From CAHJXG01 sp965277495 (lineage in GTDB: Bacteria; Pseudomonadota; Alphaproteobacteria; Acetobacterales; Acetobacteraceae), in the NCBI GenBank assembly GCA_965277495.1, contig OZ255824.1:806001-870000 (forward strand): a stretch of 64,000 nucleotides of DNA. The letters are read 5' to 3'. Positions within the stretch are counted from its first letter, which is position 1. Each line of letters starts with the position of its first letter. The position numbers and the translations under genes are program-made. Positions 52,393 through 62,591 of the stretch are shown here, piece by piece. The notes beneath the pieces were generated by a model. The model was not told the origin of the DNA. It did not search any database and worked only from the letters and a program-made list of their open reading frames with translations.

Positions 52393-52523
52393 TCAGTCCC
52401 CGAAGCAAAAGCTTGGAGGTCGAAATCCAGGCGGGCAGTCAGCAACCCTCCAGCCCCCAAACCACCATTGACCGCCCCCTTGGTCTGTCCGCCAACGCCG
52501 CCACCCGGCGTATGCAGGACCCT

Positions 52524-53744
52524 CTAGCTCCCCGCCCCCTCGATCACGTTGCCGAACAGCTCCCATCGCGAGCCGTTCCATTTCTGCAATTGCATCTGCT
52601 TTATCGGGCGGAAGTCGGTCGGGCTGGTGTTGATGACGATGCCGGCAAGCAACGTGGGAAGCTGCAAATTCTTCAGGTTGGCCGCCTGCCTCATGACGTT
52701 CTCGCGCGAGAAATCGCCGTCGCACTGCTTCAAGACCTGCATGGTGGCGCCGCCGACCGCATAGGAATACGGATAGTTCGAGTCCGTCAGGTCGGCATCC
52801 GGCATGTATTCCTTCATGAACGCCCGCCACTCGTTCATGCCGGGGTCGTCCTTCCAGGCCGGATCGCCCGCGTCCTTGAGGTAGGCCGCCGCAACCAGGC
52901 CAAGCGCCCGCTCCGGCCCGGCCGGATTGATCACCGCCCCAACCGATATCGACACGTCCGTAAGCAAATGCAGCGGCTTCCAGCCGAGGTCGTAGATCTT
53001 GCGGATCACCTGCGCCGCGAACTTCGGCGTCGCCGCGCTGACGAGCACGTCGGCGCCGGAGCCCTGCAACGTCACCATCTGGCTGTCGATCGTCGGATCC
53101 GTGACCTCGTAGCTGATGGCCTTCACCACCATGCGGTCATACTTGTCGCCAAGCCCGTCGCGCAGCCCGGTGACATAGTCTTTGCCGAAATCGTCGTTTT
53201 GATACAGGACCGCGACCTTGCCGTCCGGCTTGTTCTTCAGGATGTACTTGGCGTAGATCTGCCCCTCCGTCCGATAGCTGGGCTGGAAGCCGATCGTCCA
53301 CGGGAACTCCTTCGGGTTCGCCCACTTGTCGGCGCCGGACGCAACAAAAAGCTGCGGCACCTTCTTTTGGTTCAAATAGCGCTGCACGGCGCTGTTCGGC
53401 GGCGTGCCCAGGCCGTTGAGGATGAACGCCACGCCCTCCTGCTCCACCAGCCGCCGGGTCTGCTCGACCGTCTTGGGCGGCAAATAGCCGTCGTCGACCG
53501 AAATGAAGTTGATCTTGCGCCCGGCGATGCCGCCCTGGTCGTTCACCCGCTTGAAATAGGCGACGAGGCCGCGCCCGATCGCGCCATAGGCCGAGGCCGG
53601 GCCGCTATAGGCCTCCGTCTGGCCGATCTTGATCTCGGTCGCGGTGACGCCCGGCGCCTGCGCGCCCGCCGGCCCGGCATGGCCCAAAATCCCCAGCGTG
53701 GCGGCGAACGGACCCGCGGATGCGAGCAGGGTGCGACGATACAT
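52524..53744 (-). CDS. Liv-type periplasmic substrate-binding protein, cluster 2
   Basis: The 406-residue precursor of a type-I binding protein. A signal peptide (MYRRTLLASAGPFAATLGIL, ending near AGAQA) precedes EIKIGQTEAYSGPASAYGAI, INFISVDDGYLPPKTVEQTR, GLGTPPNSAVQRYLNQKKVP and WTIGFQPSYRTEGQIYAKYI. These match the branch of Liv-like binding proteins often found with aromatic or fatty-acid-related genes. It is last in the cluster-2 operon, 12 bp after the LivM-like gene. Confidence 0.93.
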   Translation of the reverse strand: MYRRTLLASAGPFAATLGILGHAGPAGAQAPGVTATEIKIGQTEAYSGPASAYGAIGRGLVAYFKRVNDQGGIAGRKINFISVDDGYLPPKTVEQTRRLVEQEGVAFILNGLGTPPNSAVQRYLNQKKVPQLFVASGADKWANPKEFPWTIGFQPSYRTEGQIYAKYILKNKPDGKVAVLYQNDDFGKDYVTGLRDGLGDKYDRMVVKAISYEVTDPTIDSQMVTLQGSGADVLVSAATPKFAAQVIRKIYDLGWKPLHLLTDVSISVGAVINPAGPERALGLVAAAYLKDAGDPAWKDDPGMNEWRAFMKEYMPDADLTDSNYPYSYAVGGATMQVLKQCDGDFSRENVMRQAANLKNLQLPTLLAGIVINTSPTDFRPIKQMQLQKWNGSRWELFGNVIEGAGS

Positions 53745-53756
53745 GATTTCTCCCGA

Positions 53757-54710
53757 TCAAAATTGTTTCACCACCCGACGCCGCAGCAGGCGCCCGAGCC
53801 CGCCCGCGACGCCCGACGGCAACAGGTACATGAAGGCGATCAGCACCACGCCATAAACCGCGCCGGGCGCCGCCTTCGAGACCTCCTCGGCGACGTTGGG
53901 CAGGAAGGCGATGAACACGCCGCCGAACACCGGCCCGGCGATCGAGGCGACGCCCCCCACCACCAGCCCGACGAACAGCGTGATCGACAGGAACACGGTG
54001 AAGCTGTCCGGCGCCACGAACCCCACCGCCACCGCGCCCAGCGACCCGGCGATCCCCGTGAACATGGCGCTGGCAGCGAAGGTGCGGGTCTTGAACAGGG
54101 CGACGTCGATGCCGGTGGCCTCGGCGGCGAGCGGATGGTCGCGTATGGCCCGCATCGCCAACCCAATGCGCCCGTGCACCAGGTTGGCCGCCAGCACGAA
54201 CATCACGACGCCGACCGCCAGGGTGAACAGATACAGCCATTGGTCGGCGTTGAGCGGCAGGCCGAACGGCGCGTCGGGCTTGTCGATGACGATGCCCTGC
54301 ACGCCGCCGGTCCAGCCCTCGAACAGCTTGTATTTCAACAGTTGCGGCGTGGCGACGGCGAGGGCGAAGGTGGTCAGCGCGAGATACAGCCCGCCGAGCC
54401 GCAGCGCCGGCAGCCCGACCAGGAAGCCAATGCCGGCGCAAACCACTGCGGACACCGGCAGCGTCGCCCAATACGGCACGTCATAAACCGACATCAGGAT
54501 GGCGGTCACGTAGGCGCCGACCGCGTAGAACGCCCCGTGGCCCAGCGAAATCTGCCCGTTGAAGCCGGTGACGAGCGCCAGTCCCAGGATCGCCACCGCG
54601 TAAATGACCACCATGGTGAGCTGGAACAGCCGGTAGTCGCTGACCACGACCGCCAGCGACGCCGCGGCGGCGACCAGCAGGACATTGGCCCATGGCAGCG
54701 CTGCGCGCAT
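53757..54710 (-). CDS. Liv-type ABC importer permease (LivM-like), cluster 2
   Basis: A 317-residue inner-membrane permease with about nine to ten hydrophobic segments. LivM markers are ALVTGFNGQISLGHGAFYAV, LPALRLGGLYLALTTFALAV and AMRAIRDHPLAAEATGIDVA (coupling loop). GVASIAGPVFGGVFIAFLPN lies near the C-terminus. The start ATG at 54710 lies 5 bp after the LivH-like stop; a longer upstream reading would run through the LivH-like gene. It pairs with that protein to form the channel. Confidence 0.93.
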   Translation of the reverse strand: MRAALPWANVLLVAAAASLAVVVSDYRLFQLTMVVIYAVAILGLALVTGFNGQISLGHGAFYAVGAYVTAILMSVYDVPYWATLPVSAVVCAGIGFLVGLPALRLGGLYLALTTFALAVATPQLLKYKLFEGWTGGVQGIVIDKPDAPFGLPLNADQWLYLFTLAVGVVMFVLAANLVHGRIGLAMRAIRDHPLAAEATGIDVALFKTRTFAASAMFTGIAGSLGAVAVGFVAPDSFTVFLSITLFVGLVVGGVASIAGPVFGGVFIAFLPNVAEEVSKAAPGAVYGVVLIAFMYLLPSGVAGGLGRLLRRRVVKQF

Positions 54711-54715
54711 GACGT

Positions 54716-55584
54716 TCAAACCCGGCTGACCACGGCACGGCCGAACAGGCCCGCCGGCCTGATGGTCAGCACCGCGACGATGATCACCAGCGCCAGGGTC
54801 AGCTTGAGCTCTTGGCCGACAATATAGGCGCCCGCGAGGTTCTCGATGATGCCGATGGCGAAGCCGCCCGCCACGGCGCCGGCCGGGTTGGAAATGCCGC
54901 CCAGCAGCGCGCCGGCGAACGCATACAGCAGCACGCCCGACATCATGTTGGGGTCGAGGAACACCACCGGCGCGATCATCATCCCCGCCACCGCCCCGAT
55001 CGCCGCCGCCAGGCCCCAGCCGAGCGCCAGCATCCAGCCGACCCGGATGCCCATCAGCCGGCTGGACGCCGGGTTGTAGGCCGCCGCGCGCATGGCGAGG
55101 CCCAAGTTGGTGAACCGGAAGAACGCATAGACGCAGGCCAGCACGCCGAGGGTCACGGCGGTCGAGCCGAGGTCGTGCCGGGTGACGAAGCCGCCCAGCA
55201 CCGGCGGCCCCTCGAACGGGGTCGGGAACTGCTTGAGCGTATAGGTGAACAGCCAGCCCGCGACGCTGTTGAAGATCAGCAGCAGTCCGATGAACACGCC
55301 GACGCTGGCCAGGACCGGCGAGTTGGCCATGGGCGTCAGCAGCACGCGCTGGATGAGGGCGCCGATCACCATGGAAGCTGCAACGGTGATGGCGAACGCG
55401 CCCCAATACGGCACTCCCGCCTGGATCAATGCTAGGGCGATATAAGTAGAAAACATAGCCATCTCGCCCTGGGCGAAGTTCACGTGGTGGGTCGCCTGGA
55501 AGATCATCACCAGGGCCAAGGCCAGGCTGGCGTAGATGCCGCCGGATGCGATGCCCGAGAGCACCTGGTGCAGGAATTCGTCCA

Positions 55585-55585
<1 letters not shown>
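54716..55585 (-). CDS. Liv-type ABC importer permease (LivH-like), cluster 2
   Basis: A 289-residue permease that starts MDEFLHQVLSGIASGGIYAS. It has VMIFQATHHVNFAQGEMAMF (the LivH hallmark), AAAYNPASSRLMGIRVGWML (coupling loop) and LLYAFAGALLGGISNPAGAV. About eight membrane segments are visible. The ATG overlaps the LivF-like stop by 1 bp (TGATG). An upstream extension is inside the LivF-like gene and is rejected. Confidence 0.94.
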
Positions 55586-56293
<708 letters not shown>

Positions 56294-56301
<8 letters not shown>

Positions 56302-57157
56302 GCACGGGCTCGACGGGCTCGCCGAGATAGGCGCGGATCACTTGCGGGTCGTTCTGCACCTGCTCCGGCGTGCCGTCGGCGATCTTTTTGCCGAGTTCCA
56401 GCGCCACGACCTTGTCCGACACCCGCATGACCAGGTTCATGTGATGCTCGACCAACAGGATGCTGAGGTCGAACTCGGCCCGGATATGCCGCATCAGCCC
56501 CTCGAGCTCGTCGACCTCCGAGTGGTTCAGCCCGCCCGCCGGCTCGTCTAATAGAAGCAGCTTGGGGGCGCCGATCAGGGCGCGGGCCAGCTCCACCCGC
56601 TTCTGCGTGCCGAACGGCAGGCTGCTGACGGATATGTCGGCGACGTCGCGCAGGCGGAGCAGGTCGAGCAACTGATCGAGCCGGCGCTGGCCCGCCGCCG
56701 CCTCGCGCCGCACCGCGGGCAGGCGCAGCGCGTTGGCGATAAAGCCGGTCCGCCCCAAATGATGCGCGCCGGCGAGCATGTTCTCCCGCACGCTCATGCT
56801 GCGATACAGCGCCACATTCTGGAACGTGCGGCCGATGCCGAGGTCGACGATGCTGTGCCGGCTGATGGCCTGCAACGACCGGCCTTCCAGCCGCACCTCG
56901 CCCCGGCCCGGTCGGTAGATGCCGCTGATGCAGTTGAACAGCGTGGTCTTGCCGGAGCCGTTCGGCCCGATCAGCCCGCAAATCTGCCGCCGGCCCACGT
57001 CGAACGACACCCCGTCGAGCGCCACGATGCCGCCGAACCGCACGCCGACGCCGGAGACTTGGAGCAGGGCCGCGGGACCGTCGACGTGCGTGTCCAACCC
57101 CCCGCTGCCGGTCAGGTTGAGCCGCGCAGTTTGAGCGGCATTGTAGCCGCCTCGCAT
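56294..57157 (-). CDS. Liv-type ABC importer ATPase (LivG-like), cluster 2
   Basis: A 287-residue ATPase with Walker A GPNGSGKTTLFNCISG, Q-loop GIGRTFQNVALYRSMS, signature-region SSLPFGTQKRVELARALIGA and Walker B KLLLLDEPAGGLNHSE. The H-loop is LLVEHHMNLVMRVSDKVVAL, as in LivG. An N-terminal extension of about 30 residues precedes the conserved LLQVSGVGVRFGG. The ATG at 57157 is taken; a further in-frame start at 57202 is possible. The gene is 123 bp downstream of the first dehydrogenase, on the same strand, so one operon may run from the esterase to the binding protein. Confidence 0.92.
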
Positions 57158-57280
57158 GGACGTCGCACCTTCGCTCCCATCACCTTGTTGCGCGCCCGGC
57201 AAGCGTGCGCGCTATGCATTGCAGCAATGCTATCGCTGCCGGGCCGCTGCTTCAAGCCAGGCAGAACGATCCCAGCATAT

Positions 57281-58081
57281 TTATGCACGGGCGTAGCTGC
57301 GCGGAGCAACGGCCGTCCCGGTGCGTCCGCCGTCCACCACGAAATGCGCCGCCGTCACGCTGCTCGCCATGTCCGAGCACAGGAACAGCACGACGTTGGT
57401 GACCTCGTCCACGGTGGCGTATCGCCCGAGCGGGATGCTGGCCCGGTAGCGCGCGGTGGCAGCCGCGTGGTCGTTAGGACTCGACTGCTGCACGAGCGAG
57501 TGGATCATCCGGGTGTCCGTCGGCCCCGGGCACGCCGCGTTGACCCGCACCCCGGACGCGCCCACCTCGCCGGCGGCGCTGCGGGTCAGGCCGAGCACGC
57601 CATGCTTGGACGCGACATAGGCCGACAAGCCCGGCGAGCCCACAAGCGCCGCAGTCGAGGCGGTGTTGACCACGGCGCCACGGCCCTGCCGCAGCATGAC
57701 CGGCAGCACGTGGCGCAGCCCGAGGAACACGCCTTTGAGGTTGACGGCGATCACGGCGTCGAACACCGCCTCGTCGTAGTCCACGAGGGGGACCACCGTG
57801 CCCTCGATGCCGGCATTGTTGAAGAAACAGTCGATCGCCCCGTGGGCGTCGAGCGTCGCCTGCACATAGCGCTGCACGTCGGCGGACCGGGTCACGTCGG
57901 CGGCCACAAAGCGCGCCTCGCCGCCGCTTTGCCGTATGGCCTGGACGGTCGCCTCGCCCGCTGCCTCGTCGCGGTCCACCACCACCACGCGGGCGCCGAG
58001 CCGGGCGAACCCGTGTGCCGCCGCCTGCCCGATGCCGTTCGCCCCGCCGGTGATCAACGCCACCTTGCCGGTAAAGTCCAT
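57281..58081 (-). CDS. Short-chain dehydrogenase/reductase 1
   Basis: A 266-residue classical SDR that would oxidise or reduce an alcohol/ketone with NAD(P). It has the cofactor motif TGGANGIGQAAAHGFARLGA with an acidic residue (VVVDRD) favouring NAD, NNAGIEG, the catalytic serine in NTASTAALVG and YVASKHGVLG (YxxxK). The CPGPTDTRMIH stretch follows. It lies 12 bp after the second dehydrogenase gene. Its chain resembles dehydrogenases of cyclic alcohols, but the substrate is not determined. Confidence 0.92.
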   Translation of the reverse strand: MDFTGKVALITGGANGIGQAAAHGFARLGARVVVVDRDEAAGEATVQAIRQSGGEARFVAADVTRSADVQRYVQATLDAHGAIDCFFNNAGIEGTVVPLVDYDEAVFDAVIAVNLKGVFLGLRHVLPVMLRQGRGAVVNTASTAALVGSPGLSAYVASKHGVLGLTRSAAGEVGASGVRVNAACPGPTDTRMIHSLVQQSSPNDHAAATARYRASIPLGRYATVDEVTNVVLFLCSDMASSVTAAHFVVDGGRTGTAVAPRSYARA

Positions 58082-58093
58082 GTTTTGCCCCCC

Positions 58094-58858
58094 TTAAACT
58101 GCCGTGTAGCCGCCATCCACCGTCATCGCCGCGCCGGTGACAAAGCCGGCACGGTCTGAACACAGCCAGGCCACCGCCTCCGCGATCTCGCTCGCCGCGC
58201 CCAGGCGCCGCATCGGCACCGTCGCCATGATCTGATCGCCGCGGCGCGCCATGGATTCGGCGACCATCGGTGTCTCGATGTAGCCGGGGCAGACGGCGTT
58301 GACCCGCACGCCGGCGGCGGCATGGTCGATCGCCGCCGCTTTCGTCAGCCCGACCACGCCGTGCTTCGCCGCCACATAGGCGCCGGATCCCGGCAAGCCC
58401 ACCAACCCGGCAATCGAGGCCGTGTTGACGATGACGCCGCCGCCCTGCCGCTCCATCTGCGCCAGCTCGTATTTCATGCACAGCCAAACGCCGGTCAGGT
58501 TCACCGCCAGCATGCCCTCCCAGGACTGCCGCGACAGGTCGCCCACCCGTTGCCCGCCCGGCCCGACGGCCTTCGGCGCAATGCCGGCATTGTTGAACGC
58601 GCAGTCGAGCCGGCCCCAGGCCGACACCGCCGCCGCGACCATCGCCTCGACCTCCGCGTCGACGGTGACGTTGGCCGCCATGGCGATGGCCTCGCCGCCG
58701 GCGTCCTGGATCATGCGCGCCGTTTCCTCGGCGCCGGGTCCGGGCAGGTCGGCCACCAGAACGCGCGCGCCCTCCCGCGCCAGGACCAGCGCCGTGGCCC
58801 GGCCGATGCCGGACGCCCCGCCCGTCACCAGCGCGGATTTGCCCGCCAGCATGCCCAT
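58094..58858 (-). CDS. Short-chain dehydrogenase/reductase 2
   Basis: A 254-residue classical SDR with TGGASGIGRATALVLAREGA, VLVADL for NAD preference and FNNAGIAPKA. The serine strand is NTASIAGLVG, and YVAAKHGVVGLTKAAAIDHA (YxxxK) and CPGYIETPM follow. The ATG at 58858 overlaps the esterase stop by 1 bp (TGATG). It has about the same size and motifs as the adjacent dehydrogenase but is clearly not a recent copy. Two dehydrogenases together suggest oxidation at two positions or for two stereoisomers. Confidence 0.92.
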   Translation of the reverse strand: MGMLAGKSALVTGGASGIGRATALVLAREGARVLVADLPGPGAEETARMIQDAGGEAIAMAANVTVDAEVEAMVAAAVSAWGRLDCAFNNAGIAPKAVGPGGQRVGDLSRQSWEGMLAVNLTGVWLCMKYELAQMERQGGGVIVNTASIAGLVGLPGSGAYVAAKHGVVGLTKAAAIDHAAAGVRVNAVCPGYIETPMVAESMARRGDQIMATVPMRRLGAASEIAEAVAWLCSDRAGFVTGAAMTVDGGYTAV

Positions 58859-59811
58859 CAAGCCGCAACCCGCCAGGCGTCGCGCAACACGGCGGCGGCG
58901 TATTGCAGCGCCGGGTCGGCGGCGGCGATCACCCGGCCCATGGTCACCAAGCCATGAAGCTGGTCAGAAAGGTGCAGCGCCGTGACCCGCACGCCCTCGG
59001 CCTCGAGCCGGTCCGCATAGGCGCGGCCCTCGTCGGCGAGCGGATCATGCGCGACCGTCAGCACCAGGGCCGCGGGCGTGCCCGCCAGCCGCTCGGCCCG
59101 CAGCGGCGAGGCGCGCCAGTCCAGCCGCTGGCTGGCTTCCGGGGCGTAGTGGTCGACGAAATATCGCATCGTCGCCGCCGTAAGCGGCACGCCCTCGGTG
59201 ACCCGCGCGTAGGAGCCAGACGCCATGACCAGGTCCACGGCCGGGTAGAGCAGCATCTGGAACACCGAAGCCGGCGCCGCGCCGTCGCGCCCCATGATGG
59301 CCAGCACGGCCGCGAGGTTGCCGCCGGCGCTGTCGCCCCCCACCGCAATCCGGGCGGGATCGACACCGAGCGACTGGGCGTTTCCGGCCACCCAGGCCAG
59401 GGCGGCGGCGGCATCGTCGACCGCGGCCGGAAACGGATGCTCGGGCGCCAGCCGGTAGTCGACGGCGATGACCCGGCACGCTGCGAGGTTCGCCAGCCGC
59501 CGGCAGACGCCGTCATGGCTGTCGAGGTCGCCGATCACCCAGCCGCCGCCGTGCAGGTAAAGCAGCGTCGGCAGCGCGGCCACCTCTGGGATACCGAGCC
59601 CACGATACAGTCGCAGCCGCAGCGGCCCGCCCGGCCCGGGGATCGTCACGTCGCGCGCCTCGGCGACCTCGTCGGGAGGCGGCTGCAGCACGGCGCGGCT
59701 TGCGGCATAGACAAGACGCGCATCAGCCGGCGACAACGCCTCGAATGGCGGACGGCCCGCCAAACGTATTAGAGCAAGGAGTTGCTCGGCGTCTGGGTGC
59801 AATGCGGGCAT
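58858..59811 (-). CDS. Alpha/beta hydrolase, HSL-type esterase
   Basis: A 317-residue hydrolase of the hormone-sensitive-lipase family. It has the oxyanion-hole motif YLHGGGWVIGDLDSHD, YRLAPEHPFPAAVDDAAAAL, and the nucleophile elbow GGDSAGGNLAAVLA. The later acid and histidine lie in the segments VLTVAHDPLADEGRAYAD and HLSDQLHGLVTM. It starts at ATG 59811 with MPALHPDAEQLLALI. It is first in a minus-strand run with two dehydrogenases and the cluster-2 importer, suggesting cleavage of an ester before alcohol oxidation. The substrate is unknown. Confidence 0.92.
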   Translation of the reverse strand: MPALHPDAEQLLALIRLAGRPPFEALSPADARLVYAASRAVLQPPPDEVAEARDVTIPGPGGPLRLRLYRGLGIPEVAALPTLLYLHGGGWVIGDLDSHDGVCRRLANLAACRVIAVDYRLAPEHPFPAAVDDAAAALAWVAGNAQSLGVDPARIAVGGDSAGGNLAAVLAIMGRDGAAPASVFQMLLYPAVDLVMASGSYARVTEGVPLTAATMRYFVDHYAPEASQRLDWRASPLRAERLAGTPAALVLTVAHDPLADEGRAYADRLEAEGVRVTALHLSDQLHGLVTMGRVIAAADPALQYAAAVLRDAWRVAA

Positions 59812-59852
59812 TCCATTACCTTGTGCCAATAGGTCAGCGCCCGGCCGACGCC

Positions 59853-59908
59853 CTAGTGGTCCGATCCTAACGCTTGAGTCCCAAGCGTTAGGTGAATCGG
59901 TCCACCAG
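59853..59908. repeat. CTAG-type palindrome, imperfect copy
   Basis: The element begins CTAGTGGTCCGAT and ends ATCGGTCCACCAG. Its inner stem is perfect for 11 bp (CCTAACGCTTG with CAAGCGTTAGG) around the 5-nt loop AGTCC. The outer arms pair with small bulges. The right end is a degenerate form of ACCACTAG, so it looks like a decayed member of the same family as the neighbouring palindrome. Confidence 0.7.
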
Positions 59909-59915
59909 ATAACAG

Positions 59916-59963
59916 CTAGTGGTGCGAATCTGACGGTTCTTTCCGTCAGATTCGCACCACTAG
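59916..59963. repeat. CTAG-bounded perfect palindrome
   Basis: Two perfect 21-nt arms (59916-59936 and 59943-59963; CTAGTGGTGCGAATCTGACGG on one side) surround the 6-nt loop TTCTTT. Both termini are CTAG. It is built like the hairpin at 8666-8716 but with an unrelated core, and it lies next to a third, less perfect copy. It carries no T-run, so it is not a normal terminator. Confidence 0.8.
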
Positions 59964-60173
59964 CCTGGGAGACGGCCGCGACCAGTGCAGTATCGACCAT
60001 GCCGGCCAGGATGACGAGACCGCTTATCGGCGCATCATGCCGCCTCGTTAATGAATGGCCGCAGTTGGCAACGGTACGTAGCGAGGCCGAAATGGACTGA
60101 ACCGTCTGATCTATAGCTCCGTCCTGGAGCATTCGATCATATTGTAATCGAAGCGTCATATTTGAGAAGCAGC

Positions 60174-61076
60174 ATGATCACGCGAGCAACCACCAGGCCG
60201 CGAAGCTTGGAGCATAATGAGGGCCAAGCCCGCCTCGGCGCATCGGAGATTCTGTTTGGGCTCGCTTACGCCCGTGCAGCAAAGGCCAGGGCGGCCGCGC
60301 GTCTAAGATATGCCTGGATTGCCGCGATCCTCATGGCAGCGTTGGTGTGCTGGCGGATTACCGCCGACGGATTTGCGCTCTCACGCCATACGGACGAGCT
60401 CGTGACGCGGCTGATCAATCAGATAGCATCACAAAATGGCGTCATCAATCATGCCATCTATATCGCCAGCGAGACCACGGTGCTCACGGGTGGGTTGCTG
60501 ATCGCCATGGTTTGGTATTGCTGGTTCAACACGAAAGCAGACGCTGCACGCGAGCGGCTGCTGCTCGGTTTTGGCGGGGTGCTGGCCGCTGCCGTGCTCA
60601 GCCGCCTGCTGCAGGTTTCATTGCCGATGCGGGCCCGTCCATTGCACGATCTCGCGAGCGGGTTTTTGCCGCTTCCGGGACTCGACGCCGAACTCGCCAA
60701 TCACTGGGGCTCCTTCCCGAGTGACCACGCGGCGCTGTTCTTTGCCCTGGTCGCCGTCATCTGGCGGCGGTCGCCAATGCTCGGCCTGGCCGCCCTGCTC
60801 AGCGCTGTTTATGGCGTCCTGCCACGCGTCTACTTTGGCCTGCATTACCTCAGCGACGTCGCCGGCGGGGCGGCGCTCGGCGTGGCGCTGGTGCTCATGT
60901 TCGAGCGTTTCGGGCCGCGCGCCTTGGCCCAGCGGGGCATCGGTTGGGAACTCCGGCTGCCGGGGATATTCTACGGATCCGCCTTTCTCCTGAGCCTTGA
61001 GGTCGCCACGCTGTTCGAAGACATCCGCCAGGCCGGACGCGGAATCCCCTCCGTCCTGAAACAATTCGGCATCTAA
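60174..61076 (+). CDS. PAP2-family membrane phosphatase
   Basis: A 300-residue inner-membrane phosphatase with about six hydrophobic segments. The PAP2 motifs are RARPLHD (RP of motif 1, with Val in place of the usual Lys), FPSDHAALFF (motif 2, catalytic His), and PRVYFGLHYLSDVAGG (motif 3, Rx5Hx3D-like). Likely substrates are phosphatidic acid or undecaprenyl pyrophosphate, which would link it to envelope polysaccharide synthesis, but it is not near those genes here. The ATG at 60174 follows GAGAAG; a TTG four codons upstream is less likely. Confidence 0.85.
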   Translation: MITRATTRPRSLEHNEGQARLGASEILFGLAYARAAKARAAARLRYAWIAAILMAALVCWRITADGFALSRHTDELVTRLINQIASQNGVINHAIYIASETTVLTGGLLIAMVWYCWFNTKADAARERLLLGFGGVLAAAVLSRLLQVSLPMRARPLHDLASGFLPLPGLDAELANHWGSFPSDHAALFFALVAVIWRRSPMLGLAALLSAVYGVLPRVYFGLHYLSDVAGGAALGVALVLMFERFGPRALAQRGIGWELRLPGIFYGSAFLLSLEVATLFEDIRQAGRGIPSVLKQFGI

Positions 61077-61207
61077 CCCGCAAGTACCCCCCACCACCCG
61101 CGCCGCATCCTGCAACGGCGGCGCACTGGGCCGGCCCAGGCTTCGCCGACATAATGCGGTGGCCTGGCGCCTAAGTTCGGGCCCAGCCATGGTTCGGAGC
61201 CGCCGCG

Positions 61208-62584
61208 ATGTTCCAAGCCACCCAACATGCCCTTTCCTTGATCTGGACCGCCCTCGGCGGCGGCCCGGCCTGGCCGCAGCGGGCGCAGTTCAGCGGCGCA
61301 GGAGGGTTGCCCTCCGTCTTTGCGGTCAGCGACCTGGCTGGCGCATCGGTCGGCGCCGCTTGCCTCGCGGTCGCAGAGCTGATCGCGGCGCGCCACGGCA
61401 TTCAGCCGCAGGCCACGGTGGACCGCCGGCTCGCCTCGTTCTGGTTCGGCGCATCGATCCGCCCGCAAGGCTGGAAGACGGCCGCAACCTGGGACGCGAT
61501 CGCCGGCGATTACCGGACTGCGGATGGCTGGATCCGGCTGCACACCAATGCGCCGCATCACCGGGCTGCGGCGCTCGCGGTGCTGGACGTGGCGGCGGAC
61601 CGGGACGCGGTGGTCAGGGCCGTGCAGGACTGGCAAGCGGACGCATTGGAGAACGCGGTCGTCCAGAACGGCGGCTGCGCGGCGGCGATGCGCGGCATGG
61701 CGGCCTGGGCTGAGCATCCTCAGGGCCGGGCCGTCATGGCGGAGCCGCTGTTGATCCGGGAACCCGGCACAGCCGGACCGCCGCCGCTATGGACCGTCCC
61801 GCCGGAGCGTCCGCTGCATGGCGTGCGCGTGCTGGACCTGACCCGCGTGCTGGCCGGGCCGGCCGCGACCCGCTTCCTGGCCGGATTCGGCGCTGAGGTG
61901 CTGCGCATCGACCCGCCCGGCTGGGAAGAACCCAGCATCGTGCCGGACATGACGCTGGGCAAACGCTGCGCCCGGCTCGACCTGCAACATCGTCCGGACC
62001 GGGAGACGTTTGAGCGGTTGCTGAGCCGGGCCGACGTATTGGTGCATGGCTATCGCCCTGGCGCGCTTGATGGGCTGGGGCTGGGCGCGGAGCACCGCCG
62101 AACGTTGTGCCCCGGTTTGGTCGACGTGTCGCTGGACGCCTATGGCTGGTCCGGCCCGTGGCAAGGCCGCCGCGGCTTCGACAGCCTGGTGCAGATGAGC
62201 GCCGGCATCGCCGAGGCCGGGATGCGGGGCATGGGCCGCGATAGGCCGACGCCGTTGCCGGCCCAGGCACTGGACCACGCCACCGGATATCTCCTGGCCG
62301 CCGCCGTGTTGAGGGGCTTGACCGAGCGGCTGGCGACGGGAAAGGGATGCTCGGCGCGTGCGTCGCTGGCACGGACGGCGGCGTTGCTGATTGCCCTGCC
62401 GCCAACCCAGCCACTCCCGTTCGCGCCGGAGACGGAGGACGATCAGGCAACGGCGGTTGAGACGACGCCGTGGGGCAAAGCCCGCCGGGTCAGGGCGCCT
62501 TGCGGTTTGGAGGACGCACCGATGCGCTGGCATCTGCCCGCAGGAGAACTAGGGTCAGCGCCCGCTGCTTGGCTGACGGAATGA
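61208..62584 (+). CDS. CaiB/BaiF-type CoA-transferase (class III), unusual domain order
   Basis: A 458-residue protein of the class III CoA-transferase superfamily; these move CoA between organic acids. The conserved block begins only at about residue 203: GVRVLDLTRVLAGPAATRFL, GAEVLRIDPP, ADVLVHGYRPGALDGLGL and SGPWQGRRGFDSLVQMSAG. The N-terminal half (TADGWIRLHTNAPHHRAAAL, AVLDVAADRDAVVRAV, NGGCAAAMRGMAAW) resembles the part that normally comes after this block. The order therefore looks permuted or duplicated, a form seen in one subfamily. The donor and acceptor are unknown. It converges with a lipoprotein gene. Confidence 0.85.
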   Translation: MFQATQHALSLIWTALGGGPAWPQRAQFSGAGGLPSVFAVSDLAGASVGAACLAVAELIAARHGIQPQATVDRRLASFWFGASIRPQGWKTAATWDAIAGDYRTADGWIRLHTNAPHHRAAALAVLDVAADRDAVVRAVQDWQADALENAVVQNGGCAAAMRGMAAWAEHPQGRAVMAEPLLIREPGTAGPPPLWTVPPERPLHGVRVLDLTRVLAGPAATRFLAGFGAEVLRIDPPGWEEPSIVPDMTLGKRCARLDLQHRPDRETFERLLSRADVLVHGYRPGALDGLGLGAEHRRTLCPGLVDVSLDAYGWSGPWQGRRGFDSLVQMSAGIAEAGMRGMGRDRPTPLPAQALDHATGYLLAAAVLRGLTERLATGKGCSARASLARTAALLIALPPTQPLPFAPETEDDQATAVETTPWGKARRVRAPCGLEDAPMRWHLPAGELGSAPAAWLTE

Positions 62585-62591
62585 CATAAGG

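Larger units (their letters stand above)
59812..60173. other. Intergenic region with paired CTAG palindromes
   Basis: This 362-bp gap between the divergent esterase and PAP2 genes has no gene. It holds two long palindromes (59853-59908 and 59916-59963) only 7 bp apart. The remaining 210 bp before the PAP2 start show no recognisable promoter. Confidence 0.6.

Noticed and set aside
52356..54827. 823-codon plus-strand frame opposite cluster 2
   Set aside because: Shadow of the binding protein and LivM-like genes; no ribosome site or family match.
59812..60159. N-terminal extension of the esterase (to 60159)
   Set aside because: It would translate through two long palindromes and has no similarity to the family; the ATG at 59811 gives a normal N-terminus.
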